Shown: one piece after another, positions 43,182 to 52,277 of the stretch
Layout: every line of letters begins with the position of its first letter
Position numbering within the stretch: the stretch's first letter is position 1
NCBI RefSeq assembly: GCF_965228705.1
Contig: NZ_OZ245832.1
Span: 3,038,001 to 3,102,000 of the forward strand
Source of the DNA: Croceimicrobium sp965228705
GTDB lineage: Bacteria; Bacteroidota; Bacteroidia; Flavobacteriales; Schleiferiaceae
Length of the DNA: 64,000 bases
Direction of reading: 5' to 3'
Translations under genes and position numbers: made by a program
Notes under the pieces: generated by a model
The model's database searches: none
Seen by the model: the letters and a program-made list of their open reading frames with translations, nothing else
Told to the model about the DNA's origin: nothing

Positions 43182-44666
43182 TTACCGCAGCTCGGCAGAG
43201 CTCACAAGGCTATCGCTAGGCCTTGCCGGAATTAATTGTCGATAATGTGCATAGCGTAAAAAGATATCGCGCACATAGCGGAAGGGCTCTTCACCCCGCA
43301 CCGGACCATAGCGAACAATGGGATTTGAATAGACCTTGTACTGCCCCATTTTTCGAAGCCATAGGGCTGTAGCATCATCAAATTGCAGGGAGTCTAATCC
43401 GGCTTGAGCCGCCAAACGTTGCGCATCCAGTAAATGACCATAGCCACAATTGTAAGCAGCCATGGTAAATTTGATTCGCTGGATGGTGTCCGGAATAGTC
43501 TCAAATTTATCGAAGATGTCTTTCAGATATGCCGCTGCCGCCATTAAGTTTTGCTCGGGATCGTAAGTGTTATTTATGCCCAGATCATTTGCCGTGCCTG
43601 GCATAATCTGCATTAAGCCACCTGCTCCGGCCCATGACTCAGACTGTGGATCGAAGCGCGACTCTTGATACACCTGGGAGGCCAGTAGCCGCCAATCCCA
43701 ACTCAGACTATCCGCTGCCCGGCGAATCAAGTCATCATATTTACTGATCTGCCCGCTGTTTTTACTGTAGAATTCGCTTTGCACCCGACGTTTATAGGAC
43801 TTCTTATGCACGTAGTACTTCTTATAGATAAAGGCATAGGTGCCATTCTTTCGCATGCCTTTAATCCAACGGTTCACTTCCTTTTCTAATTCAGGAGAGT
43901 TTTTACGCAAACCCCAGGCAATTCGCTGGGAAAAGCTTACTGGCGTTTCTACATCTAAAATTGGATAGAAGGTTTGATTGATGGAGGCCACATTATAGTC
44001 GGCAATGGCATATTTGATTTTACCATCGACCACCATTTTAATTACATCCTCAATATTATAATCACCAATAATGGTGTCGATATTGATATTGCCCCCCAAT
44101 TCTTCTTGTAAATGAAGCATTCGCTCATAATAGGAAGAACGCCGATGCACATGTACGGTATCGCCAATAAGGTCGATAACATCCCGCACCAATTTTCGAT
44201 CAATTTGATCACGATTTAATCTCCGCCAATTGCGCGGTTTGCGCTGCACCAAGGCCTGATGAGTGGTGTAGAGGTAATCGCTAAAGGTGATCAGCTTTTT
44301 CCGGTCTTCGGTAATGGTAAGGCCATAAGCAATGATATCGCCCTCACCGCGATTGAGCATATCAAAAACCTCATCAATATTATTGGCTAATACTATTTCC
44401 AGTTCCAGACCTAAATCCTGAGCTAAACGCTTCAGTAATTCATATTCATAGCCCATGGCCTCTCCTCGGTAAAGGAAATAGGTGGTGCTGCTATACACCA
44501 TTATGGCTTTTAATTTTCCATCGGCTTGTATCTCCGCCAAATCGCGTTCTAAGGTCGGGCCAGTCAATTCGGCTTTAGGACCCCGATTGCGTGAAGAGCC
44601 AATTTTCCCTTGATCACAGGCTGTGTTCAAAAAGAGCAAAGCGACAAAAATGAGCAGTCCGCGCAT
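43182..44666 (-). CDS. mltF: MltF-like lytic murein transglycosylase with solute-binding domain
   Basis: 494 residues. Lipoprotein signal MRGLLIFVALLFLNTAC. Residues about 45-275 form an SBP_bac_3-type periplasmic binding domain (GKLKAIMVYSSTTYFLYRGEAMGYEYELLKRLA, ITFSDYLYTTHQALVQRKP). Residues about 310-450 form an SLT goose-lysozyme-like domain with the catalytic Glu in YQESRFDP and GLMQIMPGTANDLG, NLMAAAAYL and AAYNCGYGHLLDA. It cuts peptidoglycan glycan strands at the inner face of the outer membrane, and the binding domain may tune activity to muropeptides. Confidence 0.92.
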   Translation of the reverse strand: MRGLLIFVALLFLNTACDQGKIGSSRNRGPKAELTGPTLERDLAEIQADGKLKAIMVYSSTTYFLYRGEAMGYEYELLKRLAQDLGLELEIVLANNIDEVFDMLNRGEGDIIAYGLTITEDRKKLITFSDYLYTTHQALVQRKPRNWRRLNRDQIDRKLVRDVIDLIGDTVHVHRRSSYYERMLHLQEELGGNINIDTIIGDYNIEDVIKMVVDGKIKYAIADYNVASINQTFYPILDVETPVSFSQRIAWGLRKNSPELEKEVNRWIKGMRKNGTYAFIYKKYYVHKKSYKRRVQSEFYSKNSGQISKYDDLIRRAADSLSWDWRLLASQVYQESRFDPQSESWAGAGGLMQIMPGTANDLGINNTYDPEQNLMAAAAYLKDIFDKFETIPDTIQRIKFTMAAYNCGYGHLLDAQRLAAQAGLDSLQFDDATALWLRKMGQYKVYSNPIVRYGPVRGEEPFRYVRDIFLRYAHYRQLIPARPSDSLVSSAELR

Positions 44667-44741
44667 GGGGCTTAAGATAGCAAAAAGGTAGAAACTGCTC
44701 CTATGGATTTTTGGGAATGAAATTTCGAGAATAAACCTGGC

Positions 44742-47183
44742 TTAGTGTAGGCGTAGGGCCTCAGAGGCAGTACCCCAAACGATGCGATAAAGCCCGGGTT
44801 CCCAAGCTCCAAGCTGAAGCAGTTCTTCTTTAGAATTGGGGACTTGCTGCCACAATAAGCGCCCTTGCAGATCGAAAATTTGTAGGGTTTTTTCCTTTAA
44901 GCGATCATCTCCAACTACCATCACTTTTCCTTCACTGGGATTAGGATACACCTGCAACTTTTGAATGTTGGTCCATTCTTCCAGTCCAATATTGGAGTCG
45001 AATTTCATCCCAAAGCCAAAGAATCGTTTGCTGGCCGACCAACCCGCGCTGCTGGCCGCGGATTGCTTGCGCTTGTTTTTAAAGCTCAAGGCTTGCACAT
45101 CCCAATGGCTGAGGGAAGACCATTTCATGTCGAAGTTTAAGCGTCCTGTTTTTTGAAGGATTAAGCTATAGTCATTTCCGGCCTCGAGCCGCACGGAATC
45201 TTGAAAAACCAGTGCCATAGTGCCCACTACTTGTAGGCTGTCTTGCCAAACAATCTGGCTGTTCTCATAGAGCCAAACTTTCATTTGCCCGCTATTTGTG
45301 AGGTCGGGATGTAAGCCCCAAATCGTTAATTCTCGCAGGCTTCGCCCTTCACTAATAGTGAAGTCCAAACGGTAGAGGCTGTCGGTATAGAGCGCTTGGC
45401 TATTATGTTGATTTAGACTCTGCCATTGCATGGGATGCAGATTCGAGCCCCAAATATCATTAGGCAGCACTCTCAGGGTGTCGCTGTGGTAAAGGCAGTT
45501 GATGCCCGGATCGAGTTCTGACCAGTAGGTAGCGCTTCCGCGGATGTCTAAATGATCCTGGCTGGCATCAGGAATGGCGGCTAGTCCATTGGCAAACCAG
45601 CGGGTCTCAAAATTGGTGGAATCTAATAGATGTATTGAACCATTGCTGTTTTGCAAACGAATATGGCTTTGAGCCGGATCGTGCAACAGGATGTAAAGTG
45701 AATCCAGTTTTTGACCATTCAAGCTATCACGTAAGTACAACCATCCAGATTGGTTGGCCTGCACATCAGGGTGGAAGTTGTTGAGAGTGTCTGCAGTTAC
45801 AATATACTGAGCAGGCGACCAGTAAACCGATGCTTGAGGACTGCTGTTATAGGCCAGGCGAATTTTTTTGGTTTGATTGCCACATAGCTGCAGGCTATCA
45901 ATCCCCATAAAGTTATTGCTGTAAATGCCATTTGTAGGCCGAAGGCGAATTAAGAGATTTAGGGTGCTACTACCCTCGAGATAACATTCGCGCGCTTCGG
46001 TACGCAGCAGCAAACGGCCTTCCCTTGGTCCGAAGCTGTAATTCGCCGCCTGGGGTTTCCAGGTGAATTTTAGTTGATTGGGGGTGCCACTGCTTAAACC
46101 ACCACCCGTATTCAGGCTAATCAATGGCCCTGGAACTAAGGCAGGGTTTTGATTAAAAGGACGAATACCGGGATCAAAATCATTACGAATAATTGTCCAG
46201 CTGGTGGAATCTCCTGAAATGAGTAAACTGCTTATTTCCAATTCGATACTATCACCTACCCTAAGGTCAAAGGTGTCTACATAATTATTTCCTGTAATAG
46301 GGATGTAGGTCTGATTATGCTCCAGCCCAATTATGGGAGGACTGGCCGCAGCGGTAGTGTCTAGTAAGTACAAATGTCCCCAGGAATTTTGAGAGGCATA
46401 AATCTGGCCACCGCTGTAATAGCTGAGTTCCACCGGACAGGCATATTTCCCGGTTTGACTGCTATTGGGATTATCGAATACTTCATAAGACCAGCCTGGT
46501 AATTGATAGGAATAGAGATTAGGACCACTGTTTAGATCTTCAGTGCTATCAGGCAAGGGGGTGAAGAGGTTGTAGCCACTGTTAAAAGGGTGATTATTGG
46601 GGAAATTGCTTGGCTCCGTAATTACTGAATCTACCATTGGTCCCGGAGAATACACTCCGATGGGCAAGTAATTCCGTTGTCCCGGTTTTTGAAGATGCAA
46701 CCAGGGATGTTTCAAACTGCTAATTGTTCCGGCGGGGTGAACCACCCAATCGCCGGTAAAAGGGTCGAGGCTGGGGTAAATTTTTAAACTGAGCGAGGCA
46801 AATAGATTGGTAGTGTTGTTCAGCGCAACGGCCAATCCTTGAAAGGTAAATTCATAATAACCCTGCGGCCCCGGAGCGGTAGTACTGAGATCTATGGGAT
46901 TGCTTTCATAAACCAAATCGTAAACACTAAAACCACAGGAATCCAGGTAAAGAATCTTGCTTGTAGCACTATCATAAGGGACTTGAACCGAAATGGGGCC
47001 GGCCAGGCTTAGGCTTCCGGCATTAACCGGGAAGCTGCCGATGCTTTCTACATAATGGTGAATGCGGAATATAACCCTGCCAATGCTATCTACCTTATAG
47101 TCGACCAATGCGGTGAGCTGATGGTTTGCTTTAAGGCCAAAGCCAAATAATACCAGAAAAACAGGGAGTAAAAAACGAGGCAT
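44742..47183 (-). CDS. Large T9SS-exported protein of unknown function
   Basis: 813 residues from the ATG at 47183; a TTG at 47204 would add seven residues and is unlikely. Signal peptide RFLLPVFLVLFGFGLKA. The long beta-rich body (opening LTALVDYKVDSIGRVIFRIHHYVESIG) contains no recognised enzyme motif. The C-terminal 80 residues are a T9SS type A domain (LQVYPNPSEGKVMVVGDD, then LQIFDLQGRLLW). Cysteines are few. It stands as a single-gene unit between the mltF-like gene and the S46 peptidase terminator. A structural or adhesive surface protein is possible. Confidence 0.82.
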   Translation of the reverse strand: MPRFLLPVFLVLFGFGLKANHQLTALVDYKVDSIGRVIFRIHHYVESIGSFPVNAGSLSLAGPISVQVPYDSATSKILYLDSCGFSVYDLVYESNPIDLSTTAPGPQGYYEFTFQGLAVALNNTTNLFASLSLKIYPSLDPFTGDWVVHPAGTISSLKHPWLHLQKPGQRNYLPIGVYSPGPMVDSVITEPSNFPNNHPFNSGYNLFTPLPDSTEDLNSGPNLYSYQLPGWSYEVFDNPNSSQTGKYACPVELSYYSGGQIYASQNSWGHLYLLDTTAAASPPIIGLEHNQTYIPITGNNYVDTFDLRVGDSIELEISSLLISGDSTSWTIIRNDFDPGIRPFNQNPALVPGPLISLNTGGGLSSGTPNQLKFTWKPQAANYSFGPREGRLLLRTEARECYLEGSSTLNLLIRLRPTNGIYSNNFMGIDSLQLCGNQTKKIRLAYNSSPQASVYWSPAQYIVTADTLNNFHPDVQANQSGWLYLRDSLNGQKLDSLYILLHDPAQSHIRLQNSNGSIHLLDSTNFETRWFANGLAAIPDASQDHLDIRGSATYWSELDPGINCLYHSDTLRVLPNDIWGSNLHPMQWQSLNQHNSQALYTDSLYRLDFTISEGRSLRELTIWGLHPDLTNSGQMKVWLYENSQIVWQDSLQVVGTMALVFQDSVRLEAGNDYSLILQKTGRLNFDMKWSSLSHWDVQALSFKNKRKQSAASSAGWSASKRFFGFGMKFDSNIGLEEWTNIQKLQVYPNPSEGKVMVVGDDRLKEKTLQIFDLQGRLLWQQVPNSKEELLQLGAWEPGLYRIVWGTASEALRLH

Positions 47184-47269
47184 GCTTGCTGCAATTTTCC
47201 CCAAGGTAAATATTCACTGGGCTAAAGCAGCCCTACTATGAGCCTCCGCTATGATTTGTCGAGTAAAAG

Positions 47270-47303
47270 AAAAGCCGCCTCAGAAACTCCTGAGACGGCT
47301 TTT
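47270..47303 (-). terminator. Terminator after the S46 peptidase gene
   Basis: A 14-base arm pair AAAAGCCGCCTCAG / CTGAGACGGCTTTT with a 6-base loop and one mismatch or wobble, followed on the - strand by TTTTCTTTT. It separates the peptidase from the downstream T9SS gene. Confidence 0.88.
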
Positions 47304-47326
47304 GGAAAATTTGCTTCAAGCGTGGC

Positions 47327-49588
47327 TTACATTTTAGCCGCTTTTTTAGGCTCTTCTTTGCTGCTGTCTTCTTCCATGGTCATGGCATCAGAATCGGCAA
47401 CAGGCTCAGTAATAATTTTCATCTCAGCAATCAGGTTTTTAGCACCTGCATACTTTTCGATGATGAAGAGGGTATAACGAACGTCAACCGAGATAGTACG
47501 TTGAATTTCAGATTCGAAATTGATATCACCACTCATCGCTTCCCAGTTACCGTCAAAGGCAGTACCAATCAATTCACCACGGGCATTGATTACCGGGCTA
47601 CCAGAGTTACCACCGGTAATGTCGGTATTGTGGATGAAGCATACTGGTAATTCACCATCTTCATTAGCATAACGACCGTAATCTTTAGCTTGGATAAGCT
47701 CTTCCAAATGGGCAGGAACCACAAACTCAGGATCATCATTATTCTTCTTCTCCATAATACCTTCTGCGGTAGTATAGTGATTGTAGTGCACGGCATCACG
47801 TGGATCGTAGCTTCCTACAGTACCATAGGTTAAACGCATGGTGCTGTTTGCGTCAGGATAGTAGTTCTTATCAGAATTCATCTCGCGCAATCCGGCAGTA
47901 AACAAACGGTAGGCTTTTTCCAACTTATCATCTATTTCACCATTGTCATTAGAAGCTTGGTAAGCAGCGTACATCCCTTCACCTAAGGCAATACCCATGT
48001 CTTTCTTCAGGGTCTTGGCTTTAGGGTCTTCGAGGTATTCCAATAATTCTTCTTTACTGGCTAAAATGCTCTTGTCAAAAAGCTTCTCGGCATATTTAGC
48101 AAAGTCACCTTTGTACTTCTTGCCAAGTTCTTTCAAAATTTCAGGCTGCTGATCAGCAGGAATATCCTTGTAGTATAATGAAAGCATATTGGAGGTAAGA
48201 TCTTGATCAAGCTTAGCATTGTAGTCCTTGTAGAACTCGTCTGCATTGTCTTTTAAGCTGTTGATGATGTTTTCCATGGCGGTCTTCATCTGAGCTTTGG
48301 TGTCCTCGTCCTCAGTTTCTTCCATTTTCTCAGCCGTATTAAAATAGGCTTGCATGGTGCGTCCGAAGCGAAGTCCTTGTAAAGCGATTTCCGGACCGGT
48401 AATACCAGCCTCACGAGCATAAACTCCAGCTTTTACAGTTTTGTTAGTCTCGGCATAAGCCTCAGCAAACATCTTTAATACCTCGCCGTATTTGGCTTTG
48501 CGTTTGGCATCAGCATTTACCCATTTGGCAAATTTGTCTTCAATTGCCTTTTTCTTGTCGTAAACGTGATTACTCTGTAATTGCTCGGTTTGACCGATAT
48601 AATACTTCCAGTAATTAGATACACGAGCGTACTTAGAAGCATATTGGATACGAATAGTATCATCTTGCTCCATATAACGCTTCATTACCTCTAATTTAAG
48701 GTCACGAACACGCACTACTGCAGGGCCGTAAAGATCGATTTGCTCTTTTACACCCCAGCTGGTTAAGTAACGGTCGGTAGAACCGGGATAACCCATTACC
48801 ATGGTGTAGTCACCATCTTGAACTCCGCTAATGTTTACAGGTAAGAAGTGTTTAGGAGTTAAAGGAACATTGTCCTCAGAGTATTGTGCAGGCTTACCGT
48901 CTTTGTCGGCATATACACGGAACATAGAGAAGTCACCGGTATGACGAGGCCACATCCAGTTGTCGGTGTCGCCACCGTATTTTCCCACAGAAGAAGGAGG
49001 TGCTCCAACTAAGCGGATGTCGTTGAAAGTTTCGTAAACGAAAAGGTAGAATTCGTTTCCGTGAAAGAAGCTGCGTACGTTGGCATCGTAGTGAGTACCA
49101 TCGGTAGCCTCATCTGAAATGGTTTTTCCAATTTCAGAAATGGCTTTGGCGCGCTCTTCTTCGCTCATGTCATCGTTAAGCTCATTTAAAACGCGGTTGG
49201 TAACATCTTCCATGCGTACCAGGAAGCGAACAAACAAACCTTCGTTAGGGAGCTCTTGACTTTTTTCATAAGCCCAGAAACCATCGGTAAGATAATCGTG
49301 CTCAGTGCTGGAGTGCGACTGAATTTGACCATATCCACAGTGGTGGTTGGTAAGGATCAATCCTTCGTTAGAGATGATCTCGCCGGTACAAAAGCCACCG
49401 AAAGAAACAATAGCGTCTTTAAGACTACCATTATTTACGTCATAGATCTGCTCGGGAGTAAGTTGAAGACCGTGTGCTTTCATGTCTTCATAGTTGCGGC
49501 CCAAAAGGAGGGGGAGCCACATGCCCTCATTAGCAAAAGCTGGCAGAGCCAAGGCTAAAGCCAATGTAAAAGACAATAGTTTTTTCAT
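47327..49588 (-). CDS. S46-family dipeptidyl-peptidase (DPP7/DPP11-like)
   Basis: 753 residues. Signal peptide ending LPAFA, then NEGMWLPLLL typical of S46. The catalytic triad regions are visible: LTNHHCGYG (His82/His83), GGDTDNWMWPRHTGDF (Asp), and GGNSGSPV (Ser662). FDGNWEAMSGDINFE follows. S46 enzymes take dipeptides from the N-terminus of peptides in the periplasm, supporting growth on protein. Whether specificity is hydrophobic (DPP7) or acidic (DPP11) was not decided. The last 30 residues are a charged tail (MTMEEDSSKEEPKKAAKM). Codons are strongly biased, suggesting high expression. Confidence 0.93.
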   Translation of the reverse strand: MKKLLSFTLALALALPAFANEGMWLPLLLGRNYEDMKAHGLQLTPEQIYDVNNGSLKDAIVSFGGFCTGEIISNEGLILTNHHCGYGQIQSHSSTEHDYLTDGFWAYEKSQELPNEGLFVRFLVRMEDVTNRVLNELNDDMSEEERAKAISEIGKTISDEATDGTHYDANVRSFFHGNEFYLFVYETFNDIRLVGAPPSSVGKYGGDTDNWMWPRHTGDFSMFRVYADKDGKPAQYSEDNVPLTPKHFLPVNISGVQDGDYTMVMGYPGSTDRYLTSWGVKEQIDLYGPAVVRVRDLKLEVMKRYMEQDDTIRIQYASKYARVSNYWKYYIGQTEQLQSNHVYDKKKAIEDKFAKWVNADAKRKAKYGEVLKMFAEAYAETNKTVKAGVYAREAGITGPEIALQGLRFGRTMQAYFNTAEKMEETEDEDTKAQMKTAMENIINSLKDNADEFYKDYNAKLDQDLTSNMLSLYYKDIPADQQPEILKELGKKYKGDFAKYAEKLFDKSILASKEELLEYLEDPKAKTLKKDMGIALGEGMYAAYQASNDNGEIDDKLEKAYRLFTAGLREMNSDKNYYPDANSTMRLTYGTVGSYDPRDAVHYNHYTTAEGIMEKKNNDDPEFVVPAHLEELIQAKDYGRYANEDGELPVCFIHNTDITGGNSGSPVINARGELIGTAFDGNWEAMSGDINFESEIQRTISVDVRYTLFIIEKYAGAKNLIAEMKIITEPVADSDAMTMEEDSSKEEPKKAAKM

Positions 49589-49711
49589 TGTTATGCTACG
49601 TTTAATTAAAGTGTTGCGAATTTAAGGATTAGGACTTGAATTGTCGAATGAACAGCTTTGGAGGAGCTTATTTAGACGGATTTAATCGCATGGGCTCCCA
49701 ACTAATCCTTT

Positions 49712-49719
49712 TACATTTG
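49712..49719 (+). promoter_or_regulatory. -7 box of the metB-like gene
   Basis: TACATTTG, an exact TAnnTTTG match, 22 bases before the start codon. No convincing -33 TTG at 19-21 bases upstream, so the call rests on one box. Confidence 0.4.
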
Positions 49720-49741
49720 CTGTAAATCCAAAAATATCAAG

Positions 49742-50896
49742 ATGTCGGATAAAGACTTACGCTTTAATTCGCTCACCATTCACGGAGGACAAAAACACGA
49801 AGAGGCTACCGGTGCGGTAATGCCTCCCATTTTTCAAACTTCTACTTATGCGCAAACCCATCCGGGTGGGCATAAGGGCTTTGAATATTCTCGAACCCAG
49901 AACCCCACACGTATGGCCTTGGAGAACTCCATTGCCAGCATTGAAGGAGGCGGTTTTGGTTTAGCCTTTGGTAGTGGCTTAGCGGCTATCGATGCCGTAA
50001 TTAAAATGTTGGAGCCCGGAGATGAGGTGATCTCTACCAACGATTTATACGGTGGTACCTATCGTTTATTTACCAAGATTTTCAGCAAATACGGAATCAA
50101 GTTTCACTTTACCGGGATGGCTGATGCCAGTGCCGTAAAAGAAAAAGTGAATGCGAATACCAAACTCATCTGGGTGGAAACCCCAACCAATCCGATGATG
50201 AATATCATCGACATTGAAGCCATGAGTAAAGTAGCTAAAGAGGCAGGCGCCTTATTGGTGGTAGATAACACCTTTGCTACCCCTTATTTACAAAGACCTA
50301 TTGAGCTGGGCGCTGATATTGTTATGCATAGCGCAACCAAATACCTGGCCGGTCACAGTGATGTGGTTTTAGGTTTATTAGCAGTTAAGGATAAAGAAGT
50401 GGCCGATCAGCTTTACTTCATTCAGAATTCCAGTGGTGCGGTTTGTGGACCAATGGATTCTTTTTTAACCCTGCGCGGTATTAAAACCCTGCATGTACGA
50501 ATGCAACGTCATTGCGAAAACGGTAAGGCCGTTGCGCAGTTCTTACGCGATCATGATCGGGTAGAGTCCGTATACTGGCCAGGCTTTGAGGATCACCCCA
50601 ATCATGCGGTGGCCCAAAAGCAAATGAAAGATTTTGGCGGTATGGTAAGCTTTCGCTTGAAGGGCGACAGCATGCAGGATGCGGTGAAAGTGGTATCAGC
50701 CTTGAAGGTATTTACTCTGGCTGAGTCATTAGGTGGAGTTGAGTCCTTAGCCGGACATCCTGCTTCTATGACCCATGCCTCGATTCCATTGGAAGAACGA
50801 TTAAAGACCGGTGTTACCGATGGCTTAATACGATTAAGTGTGGGTATTGAAGATGAGGCGGATTTAATAGCCGATTTGAAACAAGCACTTGCTTAA
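49742..50896 (+). CDS. metB: Cystathionine gamma-synthase-like PLP enzyme
   Basis: 384 residues of the Cys/Met metabolism PLP family. FQTSTYAQ near residue 35, EYSRTQNPTR, FGSGLAAIDAVI, NDLYGGTYRLF, VETPTNPMMNIIDI, VVDNTFATPYLQRP and SATKYLAGHSDVVLG (the Schiff-base lysine) are all present. The enzyme probably joins an O-acyl-homoserine with cysteine in methionine synthesis. The family also includes gamma-lyases and O-acetylhomoserine sulfhydrylases, so the exact reaction is inferred. A terminator follows the stop. Confidence 0.88.
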   Translation: MSDKDLRFNSLTIHGGQKHEEATGAVMPPIFQTSTYAQTHPGGHKGFEYSRTQNPTRMALENSIASIEGGGFGLAFGSGLAAIDAVIKMLEPGDEVISTNDLYGGTYRLFTKIFSKYGIKFHFTGMADASAVKEKVNANTKLIWVETPTNPMMNIIDIEAMSKVAKEAGALLVVDNTFATPYLQRPIELGADIVMHSATKYLAGHSDVVLGLLAVKDKEVADQLYFIQNSSGAVCGPMDSFLTLRGIKTLHVRMQRHCENGKAVAQFLRDHDRVESVYWPGFEDHPNHAVAQKQMKDFGGMVSFRLKGDSMQDAVKVVSALKVFTLAESLGGVESLAGHPASMTHASIPLEERLKTGVTDGLIRLSVGIEDEADLIADLKQALA

Positions 50897-50906
50897 GTAA
50901 TTTTGA

Positions 50907-50934
50907 AAAGCCTTCCATTTGGGAGGCTTTTTTT
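50907..50934 (+). terminator. Terminator after metB-like gene
   Basis: 10-bp stem AAAGCCTTCC / GGGAGGCTTT (one wobble) with a 4-base loop, then TTTT. It lies 10 bases after the stop and only 13 bases before the SDR gene. Confidence 0.82.
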
Positions 50935-50946
50935 AAAGCAATACAG

Positions 50947-51666
50947 ATGAAGAAGTTTTATATAACGGGGACCAGCTCCGGAATAGGGATGGCGCTGGCG
51001 CAAGCGGCCCTGGCGCAAGGGCATGAGGTAACGGGTTTTGCACGACGCCATAAAATTGAGCATCCGAAATACCGCCATATTAATGTGGATTTATCTCAAC
51101 TCGACCAGTATGCCGGTATAGGCTTTGATGGCCTGAAAGAGGATACGGATGAAGTGATTCTGGTGAATAATGCCGGTACCCTGGGCTCAGTTAAACCGGT
51201 TGCACATTTGGATCCCCGTCGTACCGCAGATGCCTATCATCTCAATTTGGTAGCACCCAGCTTGCTTTGTAAGCTCTTTCTCGAAAACCTGGCTTCGCGG
51301 AAGATTAAAAAAACCATCATCAATATTTCCAGTGGGGCGGCTTCTTATCCGGTAAAAAGCTGGAGTGTGTATTGCGCATCGAAAGCTGGTTTAGCCATGT
51401 TTTCAGAAGTATTGCGACTCGATCATCCCGACGTACGAGTGCATGCTATTTCTCCCGGAATTGTAGATACAGAGATGCAAGGAGAAATTCGCCGCAGTCG
51501 GGTAGAAGACTTTCCCGATTTACAGCGTTTTGTCGACTATAAGCAGAATGATGAATTAAGTTCGGCCGAAACTGTGGCTCAAAAGCTCTTATATGTTATT
51601 GATCAAGCCGAGAAATTTACGGAGGTCCAAATGAGCTTAAGGCAGGTAGAGCTGCCGAAAAGCTAA
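50947..51666 (+). CDS. Short-chain dehydrogenase/reductase (sepiapterin-reductase-like)
   Basis: 239 residues. TGTSSGIG near the N-terminus is the NAD(P)-binding glycine motif, NNAG the NNAG motif, NISSGAAS holds the catalytic serine and YCASKAGL the YxxxK pair. ISPGIVDTEMQ follows. The spacing and the C-terminal segment (EVLRLDHPDVRVHAISPG) resemble sepiapterin/benzil reductase-like SDRs. Substrate is unknown. It starts shortly after the metB terminator. Confidence 0.88.
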   Translation: MKKFYITGTSSGIGMALAQAALAQGHEVTGFARRHKIEHPKYRHINVDLSQLDQYAGIGFDGLKEDTDEVILVNNAGTLGSVKPVAHLDPRRTADAYHLNLVAPSLLCKLFLENLASRKIKKTIINISSGAASYPVKSWSVYCASKAGLAMFSEVLRLDHPDVRVHAISPGIVDTEMQGEIRRSRVEDFPDLQRFVDYKQNDELSSAETVAQKLLYVIDQAEKFTEVQMSLRQVELPKS

Positions 51667-51746
51667 AGAAATCTTAAAAGCAAGAATTAGCATTAAACCA
51701 ATTCATTTTCAAGGTCTCAAAGGGTAAATCATTAAAATACGAGATC

Positions 51747-52112
51747 ATGAAAAAATTAGTGTTTGCCTTAGCTCTCAGCCTGTTTAGTGTACCCATATTT
51801 GCGCAAATGGGACCTTGCGATCGTTCGGACCGAGCGGATCGCAGTCCAGAGAAACGCGTGGAATTAAGGTTGCGAAAAATGGCGGAAGACTTGAATTTGA
51901 CCGATGAACAAATTGAGGCAGTGAAGCCCATCTTGCTAGACTTCCATCAAGCGGAAGCTAAAGCTTGTGAGGAAAGAATTACCCGTCGGGAGGAAGTGAA
52001 GGAGAAACTTTCAGAAGTCCTTTCCGAAGAACAAATGAGTCAGTTGGAGAAAATGCGTCAGGAGCACCGAGAAAAAGGTCGAGGATTGCATAAACAACAC
52101 CGCGGCGGTTAA
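51747..52112 (+). CDS. Spy/CpxP-like periplasmic protein
   Basis: 121 residues. Signal peptide ending VPIFAQ, then a basic and acidic helical protein with MAEDLNLTDEQIEAVKPILL and EKLSEVLSEEQMSQLEKMRQ, the paired LTxxQ-like motifs of Spy/CpxP-type proteins. The tail is rich in His, Arg and Gly. Probably a periplasmic chaperone or metal/stress-responsive protein. Stands alone with a terminator behind it; no sensor kinase or efflux gene beside it. Confidence 0.78.
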   Translation: MKKLVFALALSLFSVPIFAQMGPCDRSDRADRSPEKRVELRLRKMAEDLNLTDEQIEAVKPILLDFHQAEAKACEERITRREEVKEKLSEVLSEEQMSQLEKMRQEHREKGRGLHKQHRGG

Positions 52113-52146
52113 GCCCAAAACGATATCGACTCTTGATTTATGGAGG

Positions 52147-52182
52147 AGCCCCTAAGCTTAGTTTTACGGGGCTTTTCTGTTT
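52147..52182 (+). terminator. Terminator after the Spy-like gene
   Basis: 6-bp GC-rich stem AGCCCC / GGGGCT around a 15-base loop that itself holds TAAGCTTA, followed by TTTCTGTTTTT. Confidence 0.65.
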
Positions 52183-52277
52183 TTAAAGTCTGGAAAAAGC
52201 TGTCGGATATCATGAACTTGGAAGTCATTGTTTAGTACTTTGCGGTGTTTTTTAAAACCTATCAAAAGCAATTTCCC

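Noticed and set aside
47184..47204. N-terminal extension of the T9SS protein from a TTG codon
   Set aside because: The ATG at 47183 directly precedes a good signal peptide; the same reasoning moved the starts of aspS (63852), GH16 (8567), the carboxylase (52278), the redoxin (53978) and the membrane protein (54643).
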